Counted from the stretch's first letter, positions 1-8,265 are shown. The stretch is 18,000 nucleotides of DNA from Lachnospiraceae bacterium (GCA_021205045.1 JAJPYH010000306.1:1-18000); one strand, 5' to 3'. Program-made: numbers and translations. Notes: generated by a model not told the origin, from the letters alone.

Positions 1-2868
1 GTGGAAAAGCAGCTGGGCTTAGATGGCAAGGATCAGATCGAGGAGTACGGCCTGGAGCCCTTCATCGATAAGTGCAAGGAGAGCGTCTGGAAATATAAGG
101 GTATGTGGGAGGATTTCTCCAAAACCGTTGGTTTCTGGGCTGACATGGATAATCCCTATGTGACTTATCATGATGATTATATTGAGTCCGAGTGGTGGGC
201 CTTAAAGGAGATCTGGAATAAGGGCCTTTTATACAAAGGATTCAAGATTGTGCCCTATTGCCCCCGCTGCGGCACCCCTCTGTCCGCTCAGGAAGTGGCT
301 CAGGGCTATAAGACGGTAAAAGAGCGTTCCGCGGTGGTGCGCTTCAAGGTAGTTGGCGAGGATGCTTATTTCCTGGCCTGGACCACCACGCCCTGGACTT
401 CGCCCTCCAATCTGGCTCTGTGCGTTAACCCGGAGGAGACCTACTGCAAGGTGAAGGCTGCGGACGGCTACACTTATTATATGGCTCAGGCGCTGCTGGA
501 TACCGTGCTTGGCAAGCTGGGCAGCGAAGAAACTCCGGCCTATGAGGTGCTGGAAACCTACATTGGAAAAGATCTGGAATATAAAGAATACGAGCCCCTC
601 TTTGCCTGCGCAGGGGAAGCCGCCGCAAAGCAGCACAAGAAAGCGTTTTTTGTCACTTGTGACAACTATGTTACCATGTCCGACGGTACCGGTATCGTTC
701 ATATCGCTCCGGCCTTTGGTGAAGACGACAGCCGCGTGGGCAGAGACTATGACTTGCCCTTTGTGCAGTTTGTGGACAGTAAGGGCAACATGAGTGAGGA
801 AACCCCTTACGCCGGTCTTTTTGTGAAAAAAGCGGATCCGGAGGTGATAAAGGATCTGGACGCTCAGGGGAAACTCTTTGACGCACCTAAATTTGAGCAT
901 GACTATCCCCATTGCTGGCGCTGCGATACTCCGTTGATTTATTATGCGAGAGAATCCTGGTATATCAAGGAGACCGCGGTGCGGGATGATCTGGTGAGAA
1001 ACAATAACACCGTCAACTGGATTCCGGAATCCATCGGCAAGGGCCGTTTCGGCAACTGGCTGGAGAATATCCAGGACTGGGCCATCTCCCGCAACCGTTA
1101 CTGGGGAACGCCTCTGAATATCTGGGAGTGCTCCTGCGGCTATCAGGAGTGCATCGGCAGCCGCGCAGAGCTGACTGAGAAAGCGGGAAATCCGGATGCT
1201 GCCAAGGTGGAGCTGCACAGACCCTATATTGACGAAGTCACCTATACCTGCCCCAGGTGCGGCGGCACCATGCACCGGGTGCCGGAGGTCATCGACTGCT
1301 GGTTTGACTCCGGGGCCATGCCCTTCGCGCAGCACCATTATCCCTTTGAAAACCAGGAGCTGTTCAAGGAACAGTTCCCGGCGCAGTTTATTTCCGAGGC
1401 GGTGGATCAGACCAGAGGGTGGTTCCACGCGCTGATGGCGGAGAGTACTTTATTATTCAACTGCAGCCCCTATGAGAACGTAATCGTGCTGGGCCATGTA
1501 CAGGATGAGAACGGCCAGAAGATGAGCAAGAGCAAGGGCAACGCGGTGGATCCCTTTGAAGCTTTGGACAAGCACGGTGCGGACGCCATCCGCTGGTATT
1601 TTTATTCCAATTCCGCTCCCTGGCTGCCCAATCGTTTCCACGATAAGGCCGTGACCGAGGGCCGCAGCAAGTTCATGGGAACACTGCGGAACACCTATGC
1701 GTTCTTTGTCCTGTACGCCAATATTGATAATTTCGACGCCACAAAATATGAACTGGAATATGATAAGCTGACTGTCATGGATCGCTGGCTGCTTTCCAGG
1801 TTAAATTCCATGATCAAAGAGGTGGATCATGACCTGGAAAATTATCGCATCCCCGAGGCAGCCAGAGCTCTGGAGGCCTTTGTGGATGATATGAGCAACT
1901 GGTATGTGCGCCGCAGCAGAGAGCGCTTCTGGGCCAAGGGTATGGAGCAGGACAAGATTAACGCTTATATGACTCTGTATACGGCGCTGGTGTCCTTCTG
2001 CAAGTGCGCCGCTCCCATGATTCCCTTCATGACGGAGGAAATTTATCAGAATCTGGTCTGCTCCATCGACAAAACCGCACCGGAGAGCATTCATCTGTGC
2101 GATTATCCGGTGGCGGAGGAAAGCCTGATCGATGAAAAGCTGGAGTCCGATATGGAGGAGCTGCTGAAGATCGTGGTTATGGGCCGTGCCGCCAGAAATG
2201 CTTCCGGCTTAAAGAACCGCCAGCCCATCGGCGAGATGTATGTGAAGGCGCCATCCGTGCTGGATCAGATTTACACCGATATTATTGCGGATGAGCTGAA
2301 TATCAAGGAGGTGAAGTTTGCGGAGGACGTATCCGCCTTTACCACCTATACCTTCAAGCCTCAGCTGCGCACCGTCGGACCGAAGTACGGCAGACAGCTG
2401 GGGGGCATCCAGAAGACGCTGGCCTCCCTGGACGGCAACGCCGCCTACGCGCAGTTGAAGAGCGAGGGTGCGCTGAAATTCACGGTCAATGACGTGGAAA
2501 TCGTACTGACAGAGGATGACCTGCTGATCGACACCAAGCAGCAGGAGGGCTATGCCATTGAGGCGGACAATACCGTTACCGTGGCGTTGAACACCAATCT
2601 GACGGAGGATCTGCTTGAGGAAGGCAGTGTCAATGAAATCGTCAGCAAGATTCAGACCATGAGAAAGGACGCCGGGTTCGAGGTTATGGACCACATCCGT
2701 GTTTCCCTGAACGGAAACGAGAAGCTGTCAGCAATCATTGAGAAAAATAAATCTGCTGTGGCCGGTAAGGTGCTGGCTGAAAATACCGCGGCCAATCAGG
2801 ATTACGCAGTCGCGAAGGAATGGAATATCAACGGGGAAAAGGTGACGATTTCTCTGGAGAAGTGCTGA
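1..2868 (+). CDS. ileS: Isoleucyl-tRNA synthetase, type 2 (eukaryote-like), 5'-truncated by the window edge
   Basis: This enzyme charges tRNA-Ile with isoleucine in the cytoplasm (class I aminoacyl-tRNA synthetase). The visible 955 codons carry the CP1 editing-domain threonine-rich motif WTTTPWT (visible residues 127-133), the GTGIVHIAPAFGEDD editing motif, the KMSKS ATP-binding loop (507-511), and Cys pairs of the CPRCG type (C87/C90 and again before the KMSKS region). The tail from about residue 590 is the anticodon-binding and C-terminal region. The family is about 1040-1050 residues, so roughly 90 N-terminal residues, including the HIGH motif, lie upstream. The GTG at base 1 is therefore not the start. 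The sequence around KMSKS and the overall length resemble the type 2 (eukaryote-like) form rather than the ~930-residue type 1 form; this subtype call is inferred by eye. The stop codon is followed 11 bases later by a strong terminator. Gene identity is very secure, subtype moderately so. Confidence 0.97.
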   Translation: MEKQLGLDGKDQIEEYGLEPFIDKCKESVWKYKGMWEDFSKTVGFWADMDNPYVTYHDDYIESEWWALKEIWNKGLLYKGFKIVPYCPRCGTPLSAQEVAQGYKTVKERSAVVRFKVVGEDAYFLAWTTTPWTSPSNLALCVNPEETYCKVKAADGYTYYMAQALLDTVLGKLGSEETPAYEVLETYIGKDLEYKEYEPLFACAGEAAAKQHKKAFFVTCDNYVTMSDGTGIVHIAPAFGEDDSRVGRDYDLPFVQFVDSKGNMSEETPYAGLFVKKADPEVIKDLDAQGKLFDAPKFEHDYPHCWRCDTPLIYYARESWYIKETAVRDDLVRNNNTVNWIPESIGKGRFGNWLENIQDWAISRNRYWGTPLNIWECSCGYQECIGSRAELTEKAGNPDAAKVELHRPYIDEVTYTCPRCGGTMHRVPEVIDCWFDSGAMPFAQHHYPFENQELFKEQFPAQFISEAVDQTRGWFHALMAESTLLFNCSPYENVIVLGHVQDENGQKMSKSKGNAVDPFEALDKHGADAIRWYFYSNSAPWLPNRFHDKAVTEGRSKFMGTLRNTYAFFVLYANIDNFDATKYELEYDKLTVMDRWLLSRLNSMIKEVDHDLENYRIPEAARALEAFVDDMSNWYVRRSRERFWAKGMEQDKINAYMTLYTALVSFCKCAAPMIPFMTEEIYQNLVCSIDKTAPESIHLCDYPVAEESLIDEKLESDMEELLKIVVMGRAARNASGLKNRQPIGEMYVKAPSVLDQIYTDIIADELNIKEVKFAEDVSAFTTYTFKPQLRTVGPKYGRQLGGIQKTLASLDGNAAYAQLKSEGALKFTVNDVEIVLTEDDLLIDTKQQEGYAIEADNTVTVALNTNLTEDLLEEGSVNEIVSKIQTMRKDAGFEVMDHIRVSLNGNEKLSAIIEKNKSAVAGKVLAENTAANQDYAVAKEWNINGEKVTISLEKC

Positions 2869-2879
2869 GATTGAATGCT

Positions 2880-2926
2880 GAATTCCGCCCGGGAGGGGAT
2901 AAAACCTTTGCCCGGGCGGAATTTTT
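2880..2926 (+). terminator. Rho-independent terminator of ileS
   Basis: A perfect 13-bp stem pairs bases 2881-2893 with 2911-2923. It is rich in G+C at its centre (GCCCGGG) and is followed by TTTTT at 2922-2926. It begins 12 bases after the ileS stop codon and separates ileS from the glgP unit. Confidence 0.92.
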
Positions 2927-2980
2927 GTCGATTTTTTAACGAAAAATCGTTGATTTTTACTTCCTTTTAAGTAAAAGCTG

Positions 2981-2989
2981 TGTTATACT
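2981..2989 (+). promoter_or_regulatory. Extended -10 SigA-type promoter for glgP
   Basis: TGTTATACT is an extended -10 element (TG at 2981-2982, TATACT at 2984-2989). The -35 region 17 bases upstream (TTCCTT, 2961-2966) is poor, as is usual for extended -10 promoters. Transcription would start near 2996, leaving a leader of about 130 nt before glgP. Confidence 0.6.
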
Positions 2990-3048
2990 CTCTGTGTATG
3001 CGTTGATCTGGCGGCAGGGAGCAGAACTTCCCGCAGGAGGCCGGTTCT

Positions 3049-3132
3049 ATGCGAGCCGGTTTACAGGAGCCGGCTTGGATTGTTAAGATTTCACAACACT
3101 CGATAAAACCACAGGAGGCTATGGAATGGTAA
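3049..3132 (+). CDS. Possible 27-codon leader peptide overlapping the glgP start
   Basis: An ATG at 3049 sits 8 nt after a perfect AGGAGG (3035-3040). The frame stays open for 27 codons and ends at TAA 3130-3132, so its last codons overlap the glgP start codon (3126-3128) in another frame. The arrangement suggests translational coupling to, or attenuation-like control of, glgP. The peptide has no recognisable domain and no run of a regulatory amino acid. An open stretch of 28 codons can arise by chance, so the support rests on the ribosome binding site and the stop/start overlap. Not assigned a function. Confidence 0.35.
   Translation: MRAGLQEPAWIVKISQHSIKPQEAMEW
3054..3076 (+). other. Hairpin in the glgP leader
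   Basis: AGCCGG and CCGGCT form a 6-bp stem around a loop of about 10 nt. A third GCCGG copy just upstream (3040-3044) gives three near-direct repeats with alternative pairings. The hairpin lies inside the candidate leader ORF, between its start and the glgP ribosome binding site. No T-run follows, so it is not a terminator. Any regulatory role is inference. Confidence 0.35.
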
Positions 3133-5594
3133 AGAAATCAACCAGGAAAAAATTTGACAAAGAGCACTTCAAAAAAGAAGTAGCCTACAACGTCAAGACT
3201 TTATATCGTAGAAATATTGAGGAAGCAACTGATCAGCAGCTCTTTCAGGCGGTGGCCTACGCGATCAAGGATGATATCGTGGACAACTGGATGGCAACCC
3301 AGAAGGCCTGGGAGGAGCAGGATCCCAAGATGGTGTATTATATGTCCATGGAGTTTCTCATGGGCCGCGCCCTGGGCAATAACCTGATCAACTTAAAGAG
3401 CTATGGAGACATTAAGGAAGCTTTAGAGGAGCTGGGACTGGATTTGAACGCGATCGAAGACCAGGAGCCGGATGCGGCTTTGGGAAACGGCGGTCTGGGC
3501 CGTCTGGCAGCCTGTTTCCTGGATTCTCTGGCAAGCTTGAATTATGCGGCATACGGCTGCGGCATCCGCTATCATTACGGCATGTTCAAGCAGAAGATTG
3601 AGAACGGCTACCAGGTGGAGGTGCCGGATATGTGGCTGACTGAGGGCAATCCCTTTGAGCTTAAGCGCAAGGAGTACGCTCAGGAGATCCGCTTTGGCGG
3701 CCATGTGGTGACCGTGGCGGACGAAAACGGCAAGCTGCATTTCAAACAGGAAGGCTATCAGTCTGTCATGGCGATTCCCTATGACCTGCCCATCGTGGGC
3801 TATGGCAACGGCATCGTCAACACCCTGTGTATCTGGGACGCGGAGGCGATCAACCGCTTCCAGCTGGATAAATTTGACAAGGGCGAGTATCGTCAGGCAG
3901 TGGAGCAGGAGAATCTGGCTCACAATATCTGCGAAGTCCTTTATCCCAATGACAATCACTATGCTGGCAAGGAGCTGCGCTTAAAGCAGCAGTACTTCTT
4001 TATCTCCGCTTCTGTTCGCGCAGCGCTCAACAAGTACATGCGTTCCCATGACGATATTCACGGCCTGCCGGAGAAGGTCACCTTCCAGATGAACGACACC
4101 CATCCCACTGTGGCGGTGGCGGAGCTGATGCGCGTGCTGGTGGACGATTACTGCCTGGAGTGGGATGACGCCTGGAATATTACTACTAAGGTCTGCGCCT
4201 ACACCAATCACACCATTATGTCTGAGGCACTGGAGAAATGGCCCATTGAGCTGTTTTCCAGACTTTTGCCCCGTGTGTATCAGATCGTGGAAGAGATCAA
4301 CCGCAGATTCGTGGATCAGATTTACCACATGTATCCCGGCAATCATGAGAAGGTTCGCAAGATGGCGATTATCTATGACGGTCAGGTCAAGATGGCGCAT
4401 CTGGCGATTGCGGCCAGCTATTCTGTCAACGGTGTGGCAAAGCTGCACACAGAGATTCTGAAAAATCAGGAACTGAAGGACTTCTATGAGATGATGCCCG
4501 AGAAGTTCAATAATAAGACCAACGGCATTACCCAGAGAAGGTTCCTGCTGCACGCCAATCCGCTTCTGGCCAGCTGGGTGACGGCCCATATCGGGGACGA
4601 GTGGATCACAGATCTTTCCAGAATGTCTGGTCTGAAGGTTTATGTAGACGATGAGAAGTCCCAGGCTGAGTTCATGAATATCAAGTACCAGAATAAGGTT
4701 CGTCTGGCCAAGTATATTCTGGATCACAACGGGATCGAGGTTGACCCGTGCTCCATCTTTGACGTACAGGTCAAGAGGCTGCACGAGTACAAGAGGCAGC
4801 TTTTGAATATTCTGCATGTGATGTATCTGTACAACGAGTTGAAGGACAATCCGGAGATGGACTTCTACCCCAGAACCTTCATCTTTGGCGCGAAGGCAGC
4901 GGCGGGCTATCAGATTGCCAAGCTGACCATCAAGCTGATTACTTCCGTAGCGGATGTGATCAACAATGACGAGTCCATCAACGGCAAGATCAAGGTGGTG
5001 TTCATTGAGGATTACCGCGTATCCAACGCGGAGCTGATTGTGGCTGCCGCGGATGTGTCCGAGCAGATTTCCACCGCTTCCAAGGAAGCCAGCGGCACCG
5101 GCAACATGAAGTTCATGCTCAACGGCGCGCCCACCCTGGGTACCATGGACGGCGCCAATGTGGAGATCGTGGAGGAAGTGGGCGAGGAGAACGCTTTCAT
5201 CTTCGGCCTGAGCGCGGATGAGGTGATCCAGTATGAGAATTATGGCGGCTATGATCCCATGGAGATCTTCAATAATGACGGTGACGTCCGCAGAGTACTG
5301 ATGCAGCTGATCAACGGCACTTACTCCGATGACACAGAGCTGTTCCGCCCGATTTACAACAGCCTGTTGAATACACTGAGCACCGACAAGGCCGACAGAT
5401 ACTTCATTCTGAAGGATTTCAAGGCCTACGCTGAGGCCCAGCGTGAGGTGGAGAAGGCTTACAGGGATGAGAAGAGATGGGCCAGAATGGCCATGATGAA
5501 CACGGCCTGCGTCGGCAAGTTCTCCTCTGACCGTACCATTCAGGAGTATGTGGACGAGATCTGGAAGCTGGATAAGGTGGTACTGCCACAGTAA
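3126..5594 (+). CDS. glgP: Glycogen/maltodextrin phosphorylase
   Basis: This cytoplasmic, pyridoxal-phosphate-dependent enzyme releases glucose-1-phosphate from the non-reducing ends of glycogen or maltodextrins (GT35 family). The 822-residue length matches the family (about 800-840). Diagnostic segments are the N-terminal GNGGLGRLAACFLDS (near residues 120-134), TFQMNDTHPTVAVAEL, NGITQRRFLL, KRLHEYKRQLLN, and the cofactor-binding EASGTGNMKFMLNGA, in which K662 is the lysine expected to bind PLP. The start at 3126 lies 7 nt after AGGAGG (3113-3118); the ATG at 3121 is out of frame and hits a stop after three codons. It stands alone between two terminators, with no other glycogen genes in view, so it is probably a monocistronic unit. 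Glycogen versus maltodextrin preference cannot be read from the sequence. There is no sign of damage. Confidence 0.97.
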   Translation: MVKKSTRKKFDKEHFKKEVAYNVKTLYRRNIEEATDQQLFQAVAYAIKDDIVDNWMATQKAWEEQDPKMVYYMSMEFLMGRALGNNLINLKSYGDIKEALEELGLDLNAIEDQEPDAALGNGGLGRLAACFLDSLASLNYAAYGCGIRYHYGMFKQKIENGYQVEVPDMWLTEGNPFELKRKEYAQEIRFGGHVVTVADENGKLHFKQEGYQSVMAIPYDLPIVGYGNGIVNTLCIWDAEAINRFQLDKFDKGEYRQAVEQENLAHNICEVLYPNDNHYAGKELRLKQQYFFISASVRAALNKYMRSHDDIHGLPEKVTFQMNDTHPTVAVAELMRVLVDDYCLEWDDAWNITTKVCAYTNHTIMSEALEKWPIELFSRLLPRVYQIVEEINRRFVDQIYHMYPGNHEKVRKMAIIYDGQVKMAHLAIAASYSVNGVAKLHTEILKNQELKDFYEMMPEKFNNKTNGITQRRFLLHANPLLASWVTAHIGDEWITDLSRMSGLKVYVDDEKSQAEFMNIKYQNKVRLAKYILDHNGIEVDPCSIFDVQVKRLHEYKRQLLNILHVMYLYNELKDNPEMDFYPRTFIFGAKAAAGYQIAKLTIKLITSVADVINNDESINGKIKVVFIEDYRVSNAELIVAAADVSEQISTASKEASGTGNMKFMLNGAPTLGTMDGANVEIVEEVGEENAFIFGLSADEVIQYENYGGYDPMEIFNNDGDVRRVLMQLINGTYSDDTELFRPIYNSLLNTLSTDKADRYFILKDFKAYAEAQREVEKAYRDEKRWARMAMMNTACVGKFSSDRTIQEYVDEIWKLDKVVLPQ

Positions 5595-5667
5595 GAAGAA
5601 AGTGTTTGCTGTTATTTTAAGGTAAAATCTGAAAGAGAAAAGTAAAATAACATCATAAGAAGAATAC

Positions 5668-5716
5668 GAACTGACCGATGTGTAGTGTAATTTGCTGCGC
5701 GTCGGTCAGTTTCTTT
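5668..5716 (+). terminator. Terminator downstream of glgP
   Basis: AACTGACCGA (5669-5678) pairs with TCGGTCAGTT (5702-5711), a perfect 10-bp stem with a long loop, followed by a modest T-rich tail (TCTTT). An A/T-rich 9-bp inverted repeat (5611-5619 with 5643-5651) lies upstream in the same 3' region. The tail abuts the -35 element of the next promoter. Confidence 0.7.
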
Positions 5717-5746
5717 GTATAAAATAAACAGCGGCTGTCCATACTA
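5717..5746 (+). promoter_or_regulatory. Forespore (SigF/SigG-type) promoter of the SpoIIQ-like gene
   Basis: GTATA (5717-5721) and CATACTA (5740-5746) are separated by exactly 18 bases. This is a full match to the SigG consensus as I know it from Bacillus (GnATR, N18, CATnnTA) and fits SigF too (GYATA, N15, GGnnAnAnTR with one mismatch). The spacing, both boxes and the identity of the downstream gene agree. No SigA promoter as good is visible here. Confidence 0.75.
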
Positions 5747-5757
5747 TCTGCAGTAGA

Positions 5758-5803
5758 AAAGTGAACGCGGCTCCGAAATGGAGCCGACGGGAGCAATCAC
5801 TTT
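5758..5803 (+). other. Structured leader of the SpoIIQ-like mRNA
   Basis: CGGCTCC (5768-5774) and GGAGCCG (5780-5786) form a 7-bp stem with a 5-nt GAAAT loop. Outside this, AAAGTGA (5758-5764) pairs with TCACTTT (5797-5803), giving a two-part nested hairpin that begins near the predicted transcript start. No T-run follows, so it is not a terminator. It may stabilise the 5' end; that is inference. Confidence 0.55.
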
Positions 5804-5830
5804 CCCATATACGATACAGGAGGGACAGTT

Positions 5831-6709
5831 ATGGAAAGCAAAAATACAAACATGGCGGATCAGTTTGTCAGCAGGAGAAGGGAGAGAGCCATCATTGTGG
5901 GCTCTACGCTGCTCGTGCTGGCGGCGCTGACCATCGCCGGGCTTTATGTCAGCAATATGGCCCGGTCTCAGGATCTGATTTTGCAGGATATGACCGGAAT
6001 GGAGGAAAACCTGACGGAAGAATTTTCTCTGGCCGCGGAGGAGGAGACGGATGATATTGAGGATGTGGATTCTTCAACTGTAGAAAATCCGGGACGTACA
6101 GGCAGCAGCGGAACCGTATCTTCTTCCGGCAGTAAATCTTCCGCATCAACACAGCAGATCACATCCACGCTTCAGACAACAGATGAAATTACCGCGGACG
6201 GCATTGCGGAAGGGGAACTGATGGAGGAGACTCTGACGGATGAGATGCTGGCCGAGACCGTGGAAGAAATGATGTATTCCTTTACCGGCTCCGATATGAT
6301 CTGGCCAATTGCGGAGGAATATGAAGTGCTGATTCCCTACAGCATGGACAGTGCGGTATACTTTACGACCCTTGACCAGTACAAGTACAGCCCGGCCATG
6401 GTGCTGTCGGCTGAGGTGGGAACTCCGGTTTATGCGGTATCCGCCGGAAAGGTGATCTCCAGATACTGGAATGAGGAAACTGGGTGGACCTATGAGATGG
6501 ACCTGGGAGGCGGCTTCACAGCCTACTACGGACAACTGGATATTTCCTCGATGGAAAAGGCGGAGGATACCTATGTGGTGGCCGGCGATCTGCTGGGGTA
6601 TGTGGCGGAGCCGACGAAATATTATTCGCTGGAAGGTTCCAATCTGTATTTCGCGATGGAAAAAGACGGTACGCCGGTTTATCCGCTGGATTATCTTGGA
6701 CAGGAGTAA
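5831..6709 (+). CDS. SpoIIQ-like membrane protein with degenerate LytM/M23 domain
   Basis: The 292-residue protein has a short basic N-terminus, one transmembrane helix (about 20-40), an acidic and Ser/Thr-rich linker (about 45-155), and a C-terminal domain (about 157-290) with the LytM/M23 layout: a GTPVYAVSAGKV strand, a GGGFTAYYGQL segment, and an ending in DGTPVYPLDYL. The zinc ligands of active M23 peptidases are missing: the HxxxD site reads S187...V191 and the HxH site reads N271-L-Y273. It is thus probably a binding domain, not an enzyme. This matches SpoIIQ, the forespore partner of SpoIIIAH in the engulfment channel, whose LytM domain is catalytically defective in Bacillus subtilis. 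The size, topology and forespore-type promoter support this. RBS AGGAGGG lies 6 nt before ATG 5831. It could instead be another degenerate LytM factor; the fold is fairly sure, the SpoIIQ role is inferred. Confidence 0.7.
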   Translation: MESKNTNMADQFVSRRRERAIIVGSTLLVLAALTIAGLYVSNMARSQDLILQDMTGMEENLTEEFSLAAEEETDDIEDVDSSTVENPGRTGSSGTVSSSGSKSSASTQQITSTLQTTDEITADGIAEGELMEETLTDEMLAETVEEMMYSFTGSDMIWPIAEEYEVLIPYSMDSAVYFTTLDQYKYSPAMVLSAEVGTPVYAVSAGKVISRYWNEETGWTYEMDLGGGFTAYYGQLDISSMEKAEDTYVVAGDLLGYVAEPTKYYSLEGSNLYFAMEKDGTPVYPLDYLGQE

Positions 6710-6724
6710 GCTCCTGTCCTTTTT
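6698..6724 (+). terminator. Terminator overlapping the SpoIIQ-like stop codon
   Basis: GGACAGGAG (6698-6706) and CTCCTGTCC (6711-6719) form a perfect 9-bp stem with a TAAG loop, followed by TTTTT (6720-6724). The stop codon TAA (6707-6709) lies in the loop, so the last three sense codons are part of the stem. Confidence 0.93.
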
Positions 6725-6735
6725 GATGTCAGCAA

Positions 6736-6764
6736 TTGTGAAGCAATAGACTTTTGCATATAAT
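6736..6764 (+). promoter_or_regulatory. SigA-type promoter upstream of the transporter/M20 unit
   Basis: TTGTGA (6736-6741) and TATAAT (6759-6764) are 17 bases apart. A leader of about 190 nt then precedes the transporter gene. I see no convincing riboswitch or terminator hairpin in it. Confidence 0.7.
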
Positions 6765-6960
6765 GATGACCATTTTGGCGGGTATACTGATTTATCGTCA
6801 GACTTCTGAAAAATTCTGAGCTTCATTATCAATTTACAACTATTAAAAAGGCTTCTCGTGTGATAAAATAACTGAAAATGATACTGGTCTGGCCGGATGC
6901 TTGAACAAACTGCCATATTGTGGCTGTACTGGTGGAAAAACTCGAGAGGAGAGATAAAAA

Positions 6961-8145
6961 ATGTTCAGCAGCATGTATTTTTATCTGATGGTCGTGGCGA
7001 TCGTATTCGCTTTAGGGGATCTGATCGCGCATTTTTCAAAGGGCAGGCTGTCCGGCATGATGATGGTCATGCTGATCTTTCTGGTGGGCTTTCTAACCGG
7101 GGTGTTCCCGGCGGATATTATTGACCAGGCGGGGCTGACAAAGCTGGCCAATCTGGCTATCGCGATGGTGCTCTTTAATATGGGAACCACCATCAATGTC
7201 AGACAGCTGATCCGGGAATGGAGGACGGTCTGCATGGCGGCGCTGTGCATGGTGGCGTCCAGCCTGATGCTGCTGATTGCGGCTCCGGTCATCGGACTTG
7301 ACACGGTTCTCATAGGAATGCCGGTGATCAACGGCGGAGCCATGGCAACCTCTTTGATGACGGCCGCAGCGACGGAGAAGGGACTGACCACCGCGGCGGC
7401 ACTCTGTGCGGTGATTTACTCCGTGCAGAAGCTGGTCGGTGCGCCCATCGCTTCTGCCATGGGTTTGAAATATGCCAGGAAGCTGGCGGAGGATTTTCGT
7501 ACAGATCCGGAAGGAAAGCTGGCGGCGCTGAAGGAGAAGCAGAGCAGTGTATCTTCTGAGAAGGTTCCTTTTTATGAGAAGCATAAGGAACTGTACACGG
7601 CAAATGTGGATATCGCTATTGTGTGCGTGGGCGGCTGGCTGGCCCGCAGCCTTGGGGGCGTGACACCGGTGAATTACGCAGTGTGGGCGCTGATTCTGGG
7701 ATCTTTGTCGGGAATCGGAGGGTTTGTGCCGCCGAAGCTTTTGCAGAGAGGCTCATCATACGGGATTTTGATGATTGCGATTTATGGCTCCATCATTCCT
7801 TCTCTGGCCGCAGTTTCTTTGTCTGATCTGGGAGCTATGGCATTCCAGACCATTCTGTTATTTGTGCTGGCGATTGCAGGCGTCGTACTTATCAGCTATG
7901 TTCTTCCGCTGGGCAAGCTCCTGGTGGGGGACAAAGACCTGGCCATGGGAATTGGCGTGGAGCAGTTCCTGGGCTTCCCAAGCAATGTGGTGATCTGCCG
8001 TGAGGTGGCGGAAGCAGTGGGAGAGACGCCGGAGGAAAAGACATATATTGAAGATACACTGAATGTACCTTATGTGGTGGGCGGCATCACGGTGGTGACG
8101 ATTCTGTCCGTTCTGATGGCAGGTTTTGTTATCGGGCTGTTGTAA
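6961..8145 (+). CDS. Putative GltS/ESS-like sodium-coupled carboxylate transporter
   Basis: The 394-residue, very hydrophobic protein has about 11-12 predicted membrane helices and a charged cytoplasmic-type loop near residues 178-212. It divides into two similar halves, each with a Gly-rich discontinuous stretch (INGGAMATSLMTAAA in the first, VEQFLGFPSNVV in the second). This layout resembles glutamate:sodium symporters (GltS/ESS) and related inverted-repeat carboxylate transporters; I infer the family from pattern, not from a decisive motif. The RBS AGAGGAGAG ends 7 nt before ATG 6961. The M20 peptidase starts about 110-120 bases downstream on the same strand with no terminator between, so the two probably form an operon. 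The likely substrate would be an amino acid, a short peptide or an acylated amino acid that the peptidase can hydrolyse. The exact substrate and coupling ion cannot be told. Confidence 0.6.
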   Translation: MFSSMYFYLMVVAIVFALGDLIAHFSKGRLSGMMMVMLIFLVGFLTGVFPADIIDQAGLTKLANLAIAMVLFNMGTTINVRQLIREWRTVCMAALCMVASSLMLLIAAPVIGLDTVLIGMPVINGGAMATSLMTAAATEKGLTTAAALCAVIYSVQKLVGAPIASAMGLKYARKLAEDFRTDPEGKLAALKEKQSSVSSEKVPFYEKHKELYTANVDIAIVCVGGWLARSLGGVTPVNYAVWALILGSLSGIGGFVPPKLLQRGSSYGILMIAIYGSIIPSLAAVSLSDLGAMAFQTILLFVLAIAGVVLISYVLPLGKLLVGDKDLAMGIGVEQFLGFPSNVVICREVAEAVGETPEEKTYIEDTLNVPYVVGGITVVTILSVLMAGFVIGLL

Positions 8146-8265
8146 GGATGATGCAGGGATGAGAGAGCAAAGCTTACAGTGATTGATTTTGCGGCAGGGG
8201 GAGTTCTCTGCCGGGGAATGCAGCATGAGGTATTTTTATTGAACAGAAAGTAAATGGGGGTTTTT

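Noticed and set aside
1..3. GTG at base 1 as the true start of ileS
   Set aside because: The protein lacks the HIGH-motif domain (about 90 residues), so the codon is internal and the gene is cut by the window edge.
229..1428. Long antisense open frame inside ileS (399 codons)
   Set aside because: It mirrors the codon bias of ileS, has no family-like sequence, no ribosome binding site, and overlaps a certain gene completely.
3981..4817. Antisense open frame inside glgP, and similar ones in the isomerase (16374-17516) and the SpoIIQ-like gene (6146-6916)
   Set aside because: Shadows of strongly coding strands; low-complexity composition and no supporting signals.
8192..8213. CGGCAG/CTGCCG hairpin between the transporter and the M20 gene as a terminator
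   Set aside because: It is followed by GGGG rather than T, so it is unlikely to end transcription.
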